In this document: in pieces, positions 36,895-55,715 of the stretch
How positions within the stretch are numbered: the first letter of the stretch is position 1
How the letters are laid out: the number at the start of each line of letters is the position of its first letter
Assembly (NCBI RefSeq): GCF_045679555.1
Contig: NC_092091.1
Coordinates: 68,639,437 to 68,703,436, forward strand
Length of the DNA: 64,000 nucleotides
Origin: Salvelinus alpinus
Lineage: Eukaryota > Chordata > Actinopteri > Salmoniformes > Salmonidae
Direction: 5' to 3'
The notes under the pieces: model-generated
Databases searched by the model: none
What the model saw: only the letters and a program-made list of their open reading frames with translations
Told to the model about the DNA's origin: nothing
Translations under genes and position numbers: made by a program

Positions 36895-38602
36895 TACACT
36901 ACATGACCAAAAGTATGCTCGTCGAACATCTCATTCCAAAATCATGGGCATTAATATGGAGTTGGACCCCCTTTGCTGCTATAACAGCCTCCACTCTTCT
37001 GGGAAGGCTTTCCACTAGATGTTGGAACATTGCTGTGGGGACTTTCTTCCATTCATCCACAAGAGCATTAGTGAGATCAGGCAATGATATTGGGTGATTA
37101 GGTCTGGCTTGCTGTCGGCGCTCCAATTCATCCCAAAGGTGTTTGATGGGGTTGAGGTCAGAGCTCTGTGCAGGCCAGTCAAATTCTTCCACATCGATCT
37201 CGACAAACCATTTCTGTATGGAACTTGCTTTGTGCACGGGGGCATTGTCATGCTTAAACAAGAAAGGGCCTCCCCCAAACTGTTACCACAAAGTTGGAAG
37301 CACAGAATCGTCTAGAATGTTATTGTATGCTGTAGCGTTAAGATTTCCCTTCACTGGAACTAAGGGGCCTAGCACGAACCATGAAAAACAGCCCCAGACC
37401 ATTATTCCTCCTCCATCAAACTTTCAAATCAAATCAAATTGTATTGGTCACATACACGTGTTTGGCAGATGTTATTGCGGGTGTAGGGAAATGCCTGTGC
37501 TTCTAGTTCCGATAGTACAGCAATATCTAACAAGTAATATCTAACAATTTCACAACATATACCCAATACACACAAATCTAAGTAAAGGAATGGAATTAAG
37601 AATATATAAATATATGGACGAGCAATGTCAGAGCGGCATAGACTAAGATGCAGTAGAATAGTATAGAATAAAGTATATACATATGAGATGAGTAATGCAA
37701 GATATGTAAACATTAAATCAACATTATTAAAGTGACTAGTGTTCCATTTATTTAAGTGGCCAATGATTTCAAGTCTGTGTATATAGGCAGCAGCCTCTCT
37801 GTGCTAGTGATGGCTATGTAACAGTCTAAAGGCCTTGAAATAGAAGCTGTTTTTCAGTCTCTCAGTCCCAGCTTTGATGCACCTGTACTGATCTCGCCTT
37901 CTGGATGATAGCGGGGTCTACAGGCAGTGGCTCGGGTGGTTGTTGTTGTCTTTCAAATTGTCACTATGCATTCGGGCAGGTAGCATTCTCCTGGCAGATG
38001 GTGAAGCGTGATTCATCACTCCAGAGAACGTGTTTCCACTGCTCCAGAGTCCAATGGCGCCGAGCTTTACACTTCTCCAGCCAACTTTTGACATTGCGCA
38101 TGGTGATCTTAGGCTTGTGTGCGGCTGCTCGGCCATGGACACCCCTTTCATGAAGCTCCCAACGAACAGTTCTTGTGCTGATATTGCTTCCAGAGGCAAT
38201 TTGGAACTCGGTAGTGAGTGTTGTAACCGAGGACAGACGATTTTTACACGCTACACGCTTCAAAACTCGGCGGTTCCGTACTGTGAGCTTGTGTGGCCTA
38301 CCGCTGAGCCGTTGATGCACCTAGACGTTTCCACTTCACAATAACTGCACTTACCGCTGACCGGGGCAGCTCTAGCAGTGCAGAAATTGTACAAACTGAC
38401 TTGTTGGAAACGTAGCAATAGCATCCTATGACGTTGCCACGTTGAAAGTTGCTGAGCTCTTCAGTAAGGCCATTTTACTGCCAATGTTTGTCTATGGAAA
38501 TTGCATGGCTGGGTGCTCGATTTTATCAGCAACAGGTGTAGTTAAAATAGCTAAATCCACTAATTTTAAGGGATGTCCACATACTTTTGTATATATTGTG
38601 TA
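36895..38602 (-). mobile_element. Tc1-like transposon split by a LINE insertion
   Basis: Same family as the element at 24209-25333: left end tacactacatgaccaaaagtatg, right end gatgtccacatacttttgta. Minus-strand transposase pieces: VNKL-less N-terminal HTH remnants and [20 protein letters not shown] at about 38320-37964; then FKHDNAPVHKASSIQKWFVE and LNPIKHLWDELERR at 37261-36899. The central part is interrupted by a LINE tail (37425-37949). Frames are broken, so the element is inactive. Confidence 0.88.
37425..37949 (-). mobile_element. LINE 3' fragment nested in the Tc1 element
   Basis: Minus-strand tail (reads out as tttgatttgatttg on the minus strand) matching the 3' part of the LINE copy at about 3730-4290, for example the shared phrase cagctttgatgcacctgtact in reverse. 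An apparent 9-bp target duplication ctttcaaat lies at 37421-37429 and 37950-37958. This dates the LINE insertion after the Tc1 insertion. Confidence 0.85.
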
Positions 38603-39456
38603 TTTTTGCGAATCTTCATTATCATCATCATCATAAATGGTCATCCATTTCTTATCCTTAACAGGTAAAGGTGTTACAAACTGTCACAAATATTTCCGCA
38701 GTGAGTATTTTCATTATCATCATCATAAATGGCCATTCATTTACTGTTGACTGTACAGTTTGTGTTACAATAAAAATGTAATAAACATTGTACTTTTAGT
38801 GGGCAATTCTGAACATGACCAATCGATCCATTCCATTCTATTTTGGTTCCTAGGGCTCTAGAAGCGCTCTGAGGACGTCTGGTTCCTTGAAGGCTATCAG
38901 GTCACCCCGAAGGACGAGGAGAGGGGAGACGGGTGTAAGGAGTTCCAGCTAACCCCTCCACTACCCCTCCCAGACCACCACAGCCTTCCCCCCTGGTGTA
39001 GCTCTCCCTTCCCCTGTGGCGTATTTTGTGTACCCCGTGGTGGTCGATGTGGCTGGGAAGAAAATCTATTCGACTGCCAAGTTCCCAGACATGAGAGAGG
39101 TATAACAGGGCACACAGGTACAAGTCGTACCTATGCCTGCTGGGAGCAATGTGCAGTAGTCTGGTAACCTGACAAGGCCTGTGTCCAACCAGTCCTGGTC
39201 ATCCCTCGGTACTCTTCACTCCCTCCTGAGAGAGGGAAGGGGACCTATGCCCCACCTGTAGTGGTGGTGGTCTAGGGTGTGTATACAATACTAAAAGCTG
39301 TTAACTCTGCCAATGATGTCAAAGTGATGCTCAGTCACGGATACTCCAGACCTGTAATAGTGGTCAAACCAGGAACTGTAGTCAGGCTACCAAACTGTGT
39401 CGCCTCTGACTCCTCATGCTGGTAGTACTCCTCCAGGCTAGGATGTCATCTGAGAC

Positions 39457-42400
39457 TGTCACACCCTGATCTGTTTCACCTGTCTTTACGATTGTCTCCA
39501 CCCCCCTCCAGGTGTCGCCCATCTTCCCCATTATCCCCTGTGTATTTATACCTGCCTTCTCTGTTAGCCTGTTGCCAGTTTGTCTGGTTTGTGAAGTCAA
39601 CCAGCGTTTTTGTATTCAGCTCCTGCTTTTCCCCAGTCTCTCTTTTCTCGTCCTCCTGGTTTTTGACCCTTGCCTGTCCTGACCCTGTACCCCCTGCCTG
39701 AACACTCTGCCTGCCCCTGACCCAGAGCCTGCTTGCCGTCCATTACCTTTTCCCCACCTCTGGATTACCGACCTCTGCCTGACCTGACCCTGAGCCTGCC
39801 TGCTGTCCTGTACCTTTACCCCTGTTGCTGTATAAACATTGTTACTTCTGATTCCTGATAGTACGAACTGGCCATGACTGACCCAGCAGACCCGGGCTAG
39901 CTGCGCAACGACATCTCCACCCAGGGAGCCATCATCGGTATGCACAAGGAATTGCTTCGAGGGGGTCCAAACGTTGGCTGAACGCCATGACCGGGCGTTG
40001 GACAGTTTGCTGGAGCAATTCCACGAGTTAGCTGGAAGGCCGCCTACCACGGTGGTAACCCCACTGCTCCTCAGCAACTCAGCTGCTAGCAGTGCCGTCT
40101 CATCGGTCACTCCACCTTCTCGGGAGCCCGGCTTACCTCCTCCGGAACGCTTCAATGGAGAGCCGAGCACCTGTCGGGCATTCCTAGCTCATTGTGACCT
40201 TGTCTTCGAGCTCCAGCTATCCTCCTTCCCTTCGGATCGCTCCAACATAGCCTACCTCATCACGCTGATGTCCGGGAGGGCTTTCACCTGGGCTACTGCC
40301 ATATGCGCTGGTCTGGAGGGGTTTGTGGGGGAAGTGAGGACGGTCTTTGATGACCCGTTCTCTGGGCGTGAGCCCGCCTGGAGACTAATCCAGCTTCGGC
40401 AGGACTCCCGCAGTGTAGCTGACTATGCGGTGGATTTCCGCACGTTGGCAGCGGAGAGTGCTTGGAATCAAGAGGCACTGTTCGATATGTTCCTGCATGG
40501 CGTCTCGGAGGAGGTCAAGGACGAGCTTGCAGCCCGGGAGTTACCTACGGAGCTCAATTCCCTCATCGCTTTGACCATCCGTATCGATGGGCGATTATGG
40601 GAACGACGGAAATTGGATTTCGCTCGCACGCACAGGGATCCCACCTTGCTTCCGAGTCATTCCCGGAAGCTCCCGATGGTCTCGTTGCTGAGAGAACCTG
40701 AGGCTTCCCGACCTGCCCTGAGGGCTGCTGAAGACGGCCGAGTCACCGCTTACTGAGTCTATGCCACTAGGCAGAGCTGGGCTAGAGCTAGCGGAACGGC
40801 AATACAGGATCGACACGAAGAGTTGTCTGTATTGCGGGACTCTTGGTCGTTGTGTCCTCTTGTCCTTTAAAGAAAACAGACTCACCGGTAGGAGCAAGTA
40901 CTCTGATGGGCCATATGAGGAACGTTCCTGCTTCCCCTGCTCGCACCCCTTTTCATGCCATTCTGCTCTAAGGAGACCAGTCCAAATCTGTCCGGGTTCT
41001 CATTGACTCTGGGGCCGACGAGAGCTTTTTGGACACTACGCTGGCGTCCGAGCTGAACATCCCCACTCAGCCCCTCTCCATTCCCATGGACGTTAGAGCG
41101 CTGGACGGTCGATCTATAGGCCGAGTCACCCAAAACACCACTCCCATCAACCTACAGGTGTCAGGAAACCACAGCGAGGCTATCCAGTCGCCTCATCAAG
41201 TCGCCTCTGATTCCAGTGGTATTGGGATTCTCCTGGCTCGAACAACACAATCCCCTCATTAACTGGTCTACTGGTGCCATCATGGGCTGGAGCCCGTTCT
41301 GCCACGGCCATTTCCTGAAGTCAGCACAACCTGCCCCGGGACGTCTTCCTGGCGGCTCGGAAGGTGCCCTGGATCTCTCCACCATTCCAGCGGAGTACCA
41401 GGACCTCCGGGAGGTGTTCAGCAAGGCCCGGGCCATGTCGCTTCCGCCGCACCGACTCTATAACTGCGGGATTGACCTTCCCCCTAGCACCACGCCGCCC
41501 CGGGGATGTCTGTGCTCTCTGTCGGGACCGGAGACCAAGGCTATGGATACCTACATTGGGGGACTCCCTAGCTGCTGGATTTATCTGTCCCTCTTCCTCT
41601 CCTGCCGGCGCGGGGTTCTTCTTCGTGGAGAAAAAGCATAAGACCCTGCGCCTGTGCATTGACTACTGGGGACTCAATGACATTATGGTTAAGAACCGTT
41701 ACCCGCTATCTCTCATTTCCTCGGCCTTCGAGCCGTTCCAGGGGGCCATTGTATTTTCCAAGCTGGATCGACGGAATGCCTACCACCTGGTGCGGATACG
41801 AGAGGGGGACGAGTGGAAGACCGCCTTCAACACGGCCAGTGGCCACTACAAGTATCTGGTCATGTCCTTTGGCCTCACCAACGCCCCTGCTGTGTTCCAG
41901 GCTCTGGTGAATGATGTTCTCCGCGACATGTTTAAACGGTTCGTCTTCGTCTACATTGATGACATCCTCGTCTTCTCCCGCTCCCCTCAAGAACACATGC
42001 TCCACGTCCGGCAGGTTCTTCAACGTCTTCTGGAGAATGAGCTGTTTGTGAAGGCGGAGAAGTGCGAGTTCCTTCGCTCCACCATCCCTTTTGTGGGTTA
42101 CATCATCTCTGCTGGGAGTGTCCAGATGAATCCCGGGAAGGTGAGAGCAGTGATGGATTGGCCTCAGCCTACATCCAGGGTACAGCTGCAACATTTTCTG
42201 GGGTTCGCCAACTTCTATTGTCGCTTTATCCGGGGTTACAGCACCCTGGCTTCCCCCCTGTCAGCACTCACCTCGCCCAAGGTTCTGTTCACGTAGTCTC
42301 CAGCTGCTGACCAGGCGTTCTGGGACCTCAAACATCGCTTCACTACAGCTCCCATCCTGGTTCATCCTGACCCATCCCGTCACCCATCTCGTCCTGCCCT

Positions 42401-43078
42401 TGACCTCAAGCTACATCCCTGCACCTTCTTCTCCCATCGCCTCAATGCCACGGAAAGGAACTACGATGTGGGGAATCGTGAGCTTCTCGCGATGAAGATG
42501 GTGTTGGAGGAATGGAGGCACTGACTGGAGGGGGCGGAACATCCGTTAATTGTGTGGACTGACCACAAGAACCTGGAGTATCTCTGCACCGCCAAGCGCC
42601 TCAACTCCAGGCAAGCCAGATGGGCCCTGCTGTTCACATGGTTCAACTTCTCCAGGATCCAAGAATGTCAAGCCAGATGCACTGTCCCATCGCTATAGCC
42701 CCACGACTACTACCCCGGAACCCGAGACCATCCTTCCCACTTCGTGCCTGGCGATGGCACTCAGCAGCGGGTCAATAGGGAAGCAGGTCCGTGAGGTGCA
42801 GCGTTCCCAGCCGAACCCCGGGGGAGGCCCCTGATAACTGGATGTTCGTTCCTGATGACATCTGCTCCGCGGTCCTGGAGTGGGCCCAGTCTCCAGGCTT
42901 GCCTGCCACCTGGGCACCCGTCAGGCCCTGGCCTTTGTGCGACAGCTCTTTTGGTGGCCTATTATGATCCCTGACGTGTCCGCATTCGTCGCCGCTTGCA
43001 CGGTGTGTGCACAGAACAAGACTCCTCGGCAAGCTCCGGCTGGTCTCCTCCAACCTCTGCCTGTCCCCCAAAAGGCAC
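39457..43078 (+). mobile_element. Ty3/gypsy-type LTR retrotransposon, broken fossil
   Basis: A 5' LTR-like segment starts tgtcacaccctgatctg (39457 to about 39850). Then come gag-like coding sequence (about 39974-40756), an aspartic-protease-like region (about 41000-41260, DSGADESF), reverse transcriptase (about 41364-42296, with YIDDILVF), RNase H-like sequence (about 42300-42650) and the start of integrase (about 42840-43075). No 3' LTR is present; the right side is replaced by a Tc1 fragment. The element looks broken, with at least several breaks. Age cannot be read from LTR divergence because only one LTR is here. The recognisable coding blocks suggest a middle-aged copy rather than an ancient one. 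Confidence 0.88.
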
Positions 43079-43835
43079 CTAAAGGATTCTCAGACCATGA
43101 GAAACAACATTATTTGATCTGATGAAACCAAGATTGAACTCTTTGGCCTGAATGCCAAGTGTCACGTCTGGAGGAAACCTGGCACCATCTCTACGGTGAA
43201 GCATGGTGGTGGCACCATGGTGGGATGTTTTTCAGCAGCAGGGACTCGGAGACTAGTCAGGATCAAAGGAAAGATGAACAGAGCAAAGTACAGAGAGATC
43301 CTTGATGAAAACCTACTCCAGAGCGCTCAGGACCTCAGACTGTGGCGAAGGTTCACCTTCCAACAGGACAACAATCCCAAACACACAGCCAAGGCAATGC
43401 AGGAGTGGCTTCGGGACAAGTCTCTGAATGTCCTTGAGTGGCCCAACCAGAGCCCGGACTTGAATCCGATCGAACGTCTCTGGAGAGACCTGAAAATAGC
43501 TCCCCATCCAACCTGACAGAGCTTGAGAGGATCTGCAGAGGAGAATGTGAGAAACTCCCCAAATACAGGTGTGCCAAGCTTGAGGCGTCATACCCAAGAA
43601 GACTTGAGGCTGTAATCGCTGCCAAAGGTGCTTCAACAAAGTACTGGGTAAAGGGTCTGAATACTTATGTAAATGGAACATTTTGTTTTTTTTGTTTTTG
43701 CTTTGTCATTATGGGGTATTGTGTGTAGATTGATGAGAAGAAGAAAAAAACGATTTAATCAATTTTAGAATAAGGCTGTAACGTAACAAATGTGGAAAAA
43801 GTCAAGAGGTCTGAATACTTTCCGAATGCACTGTA
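43079..43835 (+). mobile_element. Tc1-like transposon, 5'-truncated
   Basis: Plus-strand catalytic part of a different Tc1 family from those at 24 and 37 kb. It begins with sequence related to DHEKQHYLI, then GGGTMVGCFSAAGT, FTFQQDNNPKHTAK (second Asp) and LNPIERLWRDLK (Glu). The right terminus is ctgaatactttccgaatgca at about 43810-43830. The left TIR and DNA-binding half are missing. It directly abuts the LTR element's integrase region. Confidence 0.9.
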
Positions 43836-44130
43836 GGTGTGTCTCCTGATACTGGCAGGCATATGATAGGCTTGTTTCTGTGGCTCTAGGTTTCCTCCAG
43901 TTTTTGTATTCAAAAGTATTAATTGTAACCTTCAAGTTATATGCTGTCTGTCAGGAATTAAACATATCTTTCCCTCATGCATTATAGATTGCTCAATTTT
44001 GTAGTGTATAGAACATACTATATGAACAGTATTTTCTTGGTAAATATGTTTTAAGTCACAATGAATCTCTTTTTAACTGTTGGCTGATAAAGAATATTAT
44101 ATTATGAATTATGACAAAATAAACCCGTTG

Positions 44131-44475
44131 TGACGTCATAACGTCTGGATTTTTAGGCAGGAAGGCAGGCGGGAAAATACACAAACTACGTCACAATTGA
44201 TGTTGTCCAGTGTAAAAATATCATTGGCTACTCCACTGTCACCGGGGTTCCCTGCCCTAGATTGCAGGGGTTAGACAATAAATTTGAAGTCTATCGCTTT
44301 AAATTCCAATCTCTGATACAGCAGAGATCATAAAGTCTGTTAGTAGAGGGTGAGAGATATTATAAATTACACCTGAAATATTCTTCATATTTCAGAGTAT
44401 AGTCGTTGACGACCAGAATCGTTTATAGTCATAGTTATTTAATCACTGTGTTCAATTAGATAGGTATTTCAAAAG
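44131..44475 (+). promoter_or_regulatory. g3bp2: Probable g3bp2 promoter and non-coding exon 1
   Basis: A perfect palindromic CRE tgacgtca (44131-44138), an E2F-like ggcgggaaaa (44168-44177), a second CRE-like tacgtcac (44187-44194) and a reverse CCAAT box attgg (44223-44227) cluster within 100 bases. A good splice donor aaaag|gtaagt (GT at 44476) lies 250 bases on and could end a non-coding first exon, joined to the acceptor tttcag at 46196. The promoter identity is inferred from this cluster and position. Confidence 0.5.
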
Positions 44476-51176
<6,701 letters not shown>

Positions 51177-54100
51177 TAGTGCCACCTGCAGTTCGGAAGT
51201 AGTACCACGGTCTTCATCTTCTACCGTTCTCGTTAACGAAAAAATCTACATGTATAAACGTATATACTTTTGTTTGTTTATTTTCGTTTCGGTAAAAAAG
51301 TATTTTTGGCTTTGGAATGTGACACAGCCTGTCAACTATTTCTTCTTTGTGACAGACAAAAATGAGCAAACGTAAAATTTGCATTTTCGCTTTACTTAGC
51401 TGTGAGCTGAGCGTCCTTTTCCAGTGTTGTCAAGAATCCACAAACATTAATTTGTAAATTTGAGGAAAAGCAACCAGGAGTAATCTGCATCGTTATAGGA
51501 GGAGGGACTGATAGACTTTTACCTACGATAATACAGCCCATCATTTGGAATAGAGATTATTATGCCTCGACTTACCGGGGCGCTACGTCACGAACCCCCT
51601 CTTAATGCACATTTTATATGTGGGAGTTCTCTGCCCTTTACTGTTGGAAAAGCATGAGGTGAATTTCCTGCTATGGGGTGGGGCTTGCGTTTAGGTTTTT
51701 CCTTTTCAAAGAACACTGCTTAAAACAAATTGCATAATGCACTCATCAATATGCACTAATGGGTACTTTTGTCATGTTACATTGACATCCTGGGAACGCA
51801 GCTGGTTGAGACATCTACTGTTGTCTCAAAGCTAAACGACGTGACAAGGCAGGCCTCCACTTCAGGCCTGTTTACTGTGACCAATATACTTTTTTTTCTC
51901 ACATCTTTCATCTGCGAACCCATAACTATGCTTCAATTACTGCTGGAATACAACAAGACACAACAAACCAATCTACAGAATGATTATTTTCCTAAATGAA
52001 TTTAATAAAAAGCTCAAAGTTCCTGGACTTCACCGAACGGAGAAATAAAAGGATGGTCCACAAACCAAGCTGACCAATAGGAGAGTGGTGGTGATAATGT
52101 TTGTGGAGACTCGCTCCCTATTCTTTGTTGATTTGTTTTTTTTAATGCATTCCCCCCCCCTTGCCAGAACCGTGAAACTGGGCCCCTCCATTCCCCGTCA
52201 AGTGTATGGAGGAACATAATAAATGTACAGCAAAAATCATAGTTCACTGTATGATTTAATTATCCTTTTATTTTTTTCAACTTGACTATAAAAGCATGAT
52301 GGTGCCTTCTATTTCATCTTTCCAGTCTTACTAGTGAGTTGAGGTCGGGGTGTCCGGTGTCACTCCCAGCTCCAGTTGAACTACTCTACCTACTGAGGCC
52401 AGGAGAATTTGCAGTGTTTTTCACAGGATTATAAAGTTTTTCTGGTGCACATTTCACTCTCCCATAAGTACTGTTCAACTACCTAAGATGTGCTGCAAGT
52501 TGTGCATTTGTTTATAGTATCTGCTCTGGGGTTTTGAAGAGACTAGAGAGACAACGGGTGCCTGAAGTTTCAATGTTAAATGTCCCAGAGATGCGTTATG
52601 TTAAAGAAATGACTCATTGGAACATACTAGTCATGGTGTGTGTGTGTGCGATTCTTGGTTAGTCAAGCAAATGGGATCCGTTAAAGAGTTTGGATCTGCA
52701 GTATTGACGAGCGGTTTGCTTAGTAACTGTAACGGGCAGTGAAATTGAAATGCCCTCTTAAAGGAAAATGTTGTATTGCACGGCTCGGACATGGGCTACT
52801 AGACGGTTCTGAATCGGTACGGTCAATCGGAGCAGCATGGTCTTTGTCTCGAACGGTGGCACACGGAATAAGCCCTGGATCCAAGGGCATCCGACTGTTT
52901 CATCAACAACAAACATTTTTCGTTGGCAGCAATTTTTGTAAAATGGTCGTCTTAGGTGTGGTTTAGCCTTAGTGCAAACTTTATCTGGGATGACATTCAC
53001 TTTTTTTAATCCATTTATGCGTTCATATTTTTTTATGCTGATAATATTCAATGTGCTGTGTACCGATTTTTCTATTTTTTTCCCACTAAGGCAAGTCAAA
53101 ATAAGATTTCTATACCAGTACTCTGCCAGTGAAATGGGAAGTTCTTTTTGTGACTGTGTGAAAGGGAAGACCTCGGTTTCAACCTGGAATAGAATCGGGG
53201 AGGAGAAATGACATATTTTGCACTTCTTTTTTCTTATACTGGTCTTCTTGCACTGAAACGGAAAGTTAAATCTGATGTAGCGCCTTTTCCAAAATGTCGT
53301 ACTGAGGTCTTCCTTGTCAGGTGGTATTGCGCTATTTCCGAAATTTTCTGGGACAATCTGTCACAGTAAAAACACTTTCCACATCCTACCCCCTTTTTGA
53401 CACAGCTCTCATAATTCATTTTCTCGTGGTGTGGGCCAGCTTAAAAAGCCAGTCACACTGGTGGTTCCTGAAATGCATGTACCTTTTGGTTGGATTGGAT
53501 CGATGTGCCGAACACTGGTGTGTGTATGCTATGGGAAAAGGCAATTTTGAAATTGAGCCCCTTTCTCCAGGAACCCATTGTTGGTCACTGCAGAGCTACA
53601 CCTCTCCCCATGTTTCCACATATGGACAAGTTTCACAGTTGCCTATATACTCATAATGTGAGTTTCATATTATGGCTAAGAAAAGGGCACTTACTGCGAT
53701 TTTACTTTTGCAATGGGCAACAAGGGCGAGGAGAGTCAGTCGAGTGGAATGCCATCATGCTTTCTGGCTAGTTTTCAGAAGTCAGTGCTTTAAAACTCAG
53801 TGGTGTTAAAACGTTTATTGGGAGCAGATTTGTACTTTTATTTGTTTTGCTTTGAAATTTCAGTGAAACCCCCCATCTCTACCCCCAAGTTTCAAAGGAC
53901 CCCCTAAAGCAAAGGCTGTAAACTTTTTCCACTGTTGAAAAATGCTGTAGAGTGGATTTAAATGTATATCATTCCAGTCCTCTTTTCAGTGGAATAGGAT
54001 TTCCTTCCTGGCTTTAGCAAGTGTGGTACGCTAAGCAGTCAGTTGGTTGCCATCTTAATTTACTGTGTTTACCTTCTACTTGTTTGCTAGTAGAAACAAA

Positions 54101-54190
54101 AAAATGTGTTGCAGATGGAGCAAATTTGTTTTAGTTTTCCATTTTGAATGTGTTTGGACTTAACATACAATAAACTACTGATATCTGCAC
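51177..54190 (+). other. g3bp2: g3bp2 3' UTR, about 3 kb
   Basis: Continues from the stop TGA (51174-51176). Candidate polyadenylation signals are an AATAAA near 52004-52009 and a second at 54169-54174 (acaataaactactg), the latter followed by T/G-rich sequence. Two alternative 3' ends are therefore plausible. The interval lacks transposons, unlike all neighbouring intergenic DNA, which supports its being transcribed UTR. Confidence 0.6.
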
Positions 54191-54327
54191 CAGTCATCAC
54201 GGTTGTCATGTTTTAAGGGGCACAGCAGTCAACCAAATGTCAGAAAAGACAAAGAAGTTGGAAATGCCCCAAGATGTTGGATCCTACTTGAGAATATCAA
54301 CAAAGCCAGAAGTAACGTGTGTCTCAA

Positions 54328-54996
54328 CTATAAAGAACAAAAATATAAACTCAACATGTAAAGTGTTGGTCCCATGTTTCATGAGCTGAAATAAAAGATC
54401 CCAGAAATGTTCCATGTGCACAAAAAGCTTATCTCAAATGTTGTACATAAGTTTCTTTACATTCCTGTTAGTGAGCATTTCTCCATCCACCTGACAGGTG
54501 TGGCATATCAAGAAGCTGATTAAACAGCATGGTCATTACACAGGTGCACCTTTTGCTGGGGACAATAAAAGCCCACTAAATTGTGCAGTTTTTTAACTGA
54601 ACATAATGCAATAGATGTCTCAAGTTTTGAGGGAGTGTACAATTGGCATTCTGACTGCAGGAATGTCCACCAGAGCTGTTGCCAGATAATTGAATGTTAA
54701 TTTCTTTACCATAAGCTGCCTCCAACGTTTTAGAGAATTTGTCAGTATGTCCAACCGGTCTCACAACCACAGACCACATGTATCCACGCCAGCCCAGAAC
54801 CTCCACATCTGGCTTCTTCACCTGGGTCCCCAGTGGGTGGGCCTAGGCCCTCCCAGGCCCACCCATGGCTGCGCCCCTGCCCAGTCGTGAAATCCATTGA
54901 TTAAGCCTAATTAATTTGTTTGGATTTACTGATTTCCTTATATGAACTGTAACTTTGAAATTGTTGCATGTTGCGTTTATATTTTTGTTCAGTGTA
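54328..54996. mobile_element. Non-autonomous Tc1-like element
   Basis: The left end aacaaaaatataaactcaac and right end gttgcgtttatatttttgtt are inverted repeats. The internal phrases agctgaaataaaagatcccag and cacctgacaggtgtggcata are typical of a very abundant salmonid element. It sits between the g3bp2 3' end and the odaph-like gene. No transposase. Confidence 0.88.
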
Positions 54997-55715
54997 GTTA
55001 CCACAGCCAGTCATAATTCTTGCTAAACCCCATCTGTTTCTTCAATTTCTCTTTTTAAAATATTATTACAAACCTAACCTTAACCACACTTCTGATTTCT
55101 AATGAACGGTTTCTTATTGGCAGTCCCTTCCTGTTTCAGTCCCTTTTTTTCCCTTCCAGTTTGGTGCATAATGAACACCACCTAGTTCCAGCTCCTGTGG
55201 TAACTAACTGCCTTGTGTTGATCGCAAAGGCAGCTGAGGTTGACCACACAGGTCTGCGTATTTGTGACACAGGCATGAAACTCTCAGATAATGAATCCAT
55301 GAATCATTGTTCATTCTGGCTTGATTTAAAGTTGCACTTGTCGAAAATGGCTTTCTTTGCAATGCAGGGTGTAATTTGTATTGTGCAAGAATCGTGATTC
55401 TGAAGGTAACATTTTAAACATATTAATTTAGTGTAATTAAATGGTTGAGCACTGCAGTCCAAAACAACTCAAAGACTGTTTATGAAAGCATATACGCATG
55501 ATGCTGTGAGTGATTAAAAAATAAAAACATGATGCTTATCAACACTTCCGCATAGCAGATTCAGCACACAATGGCACTGATCATATCAGCCTCCACCGAT
55601 CTCTTGTCTGGGACAGCAATGGAGACTTAGACCAGAAACTCTCAGCCATAGAAATAGAATCTATAGAACGGACACCCCCCATTCTATTTATAAATGGGCT
55701 TAGGAACCCGATACT
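54997..55715. other. Intergenic, includes the presumed 3' UTR of the minus-strand gene
   Basis: No repeat or exon recognised. The sequence adjoining 55715 would be the 3' UTR of the odaph-like gene. Confidence 0.4.

Larger units (their letters stand above)
36266..39440 (+). pseudogene. Possible decayed secreted-protein gene (signal exon, microexon, Pro/Val-rich exon)
   Basis: Not a recognised family. Exon A (36266-36338) starts ATG and encodes a hydrophobic signal-peptide-like segment (VRVLSAVTILVML) then SDDKE, ending in donor G|GTAGGT, phase 1. Candidate exon B (38665-38700, 36 nt) has acceptor ccttaacag and donor gtgagt and reads GKGVTNCHKYFR in matching phase. Exon C begins after a good acceptor (ttttggttcctag, 38853) with KRSEDVWFLEGYQVTPKDEE and continues into Pro/Val-rich sequence (PVAYFVYPVVVDVAGKKIYS, later VQVVPMPAG and VIPRYSSLPP). 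Exon C has an early in-frame TAG at 38859-38861, and the Pro/Val-rich parts lie in shifting frames, hence pseudogene. A Tc1 element sits between exons A and B, and an LTR element begins right after exon C. Chance splice-like signals are a real alternative. Confidence 0.4.

Noticed and set aside
39974-42296. Host gene derived from gag or reverse transcriptase
   Set aside because: It is flanked by an LTR-like segment and other element parts and is broken; no sign of host splicing or purified coding sequence.
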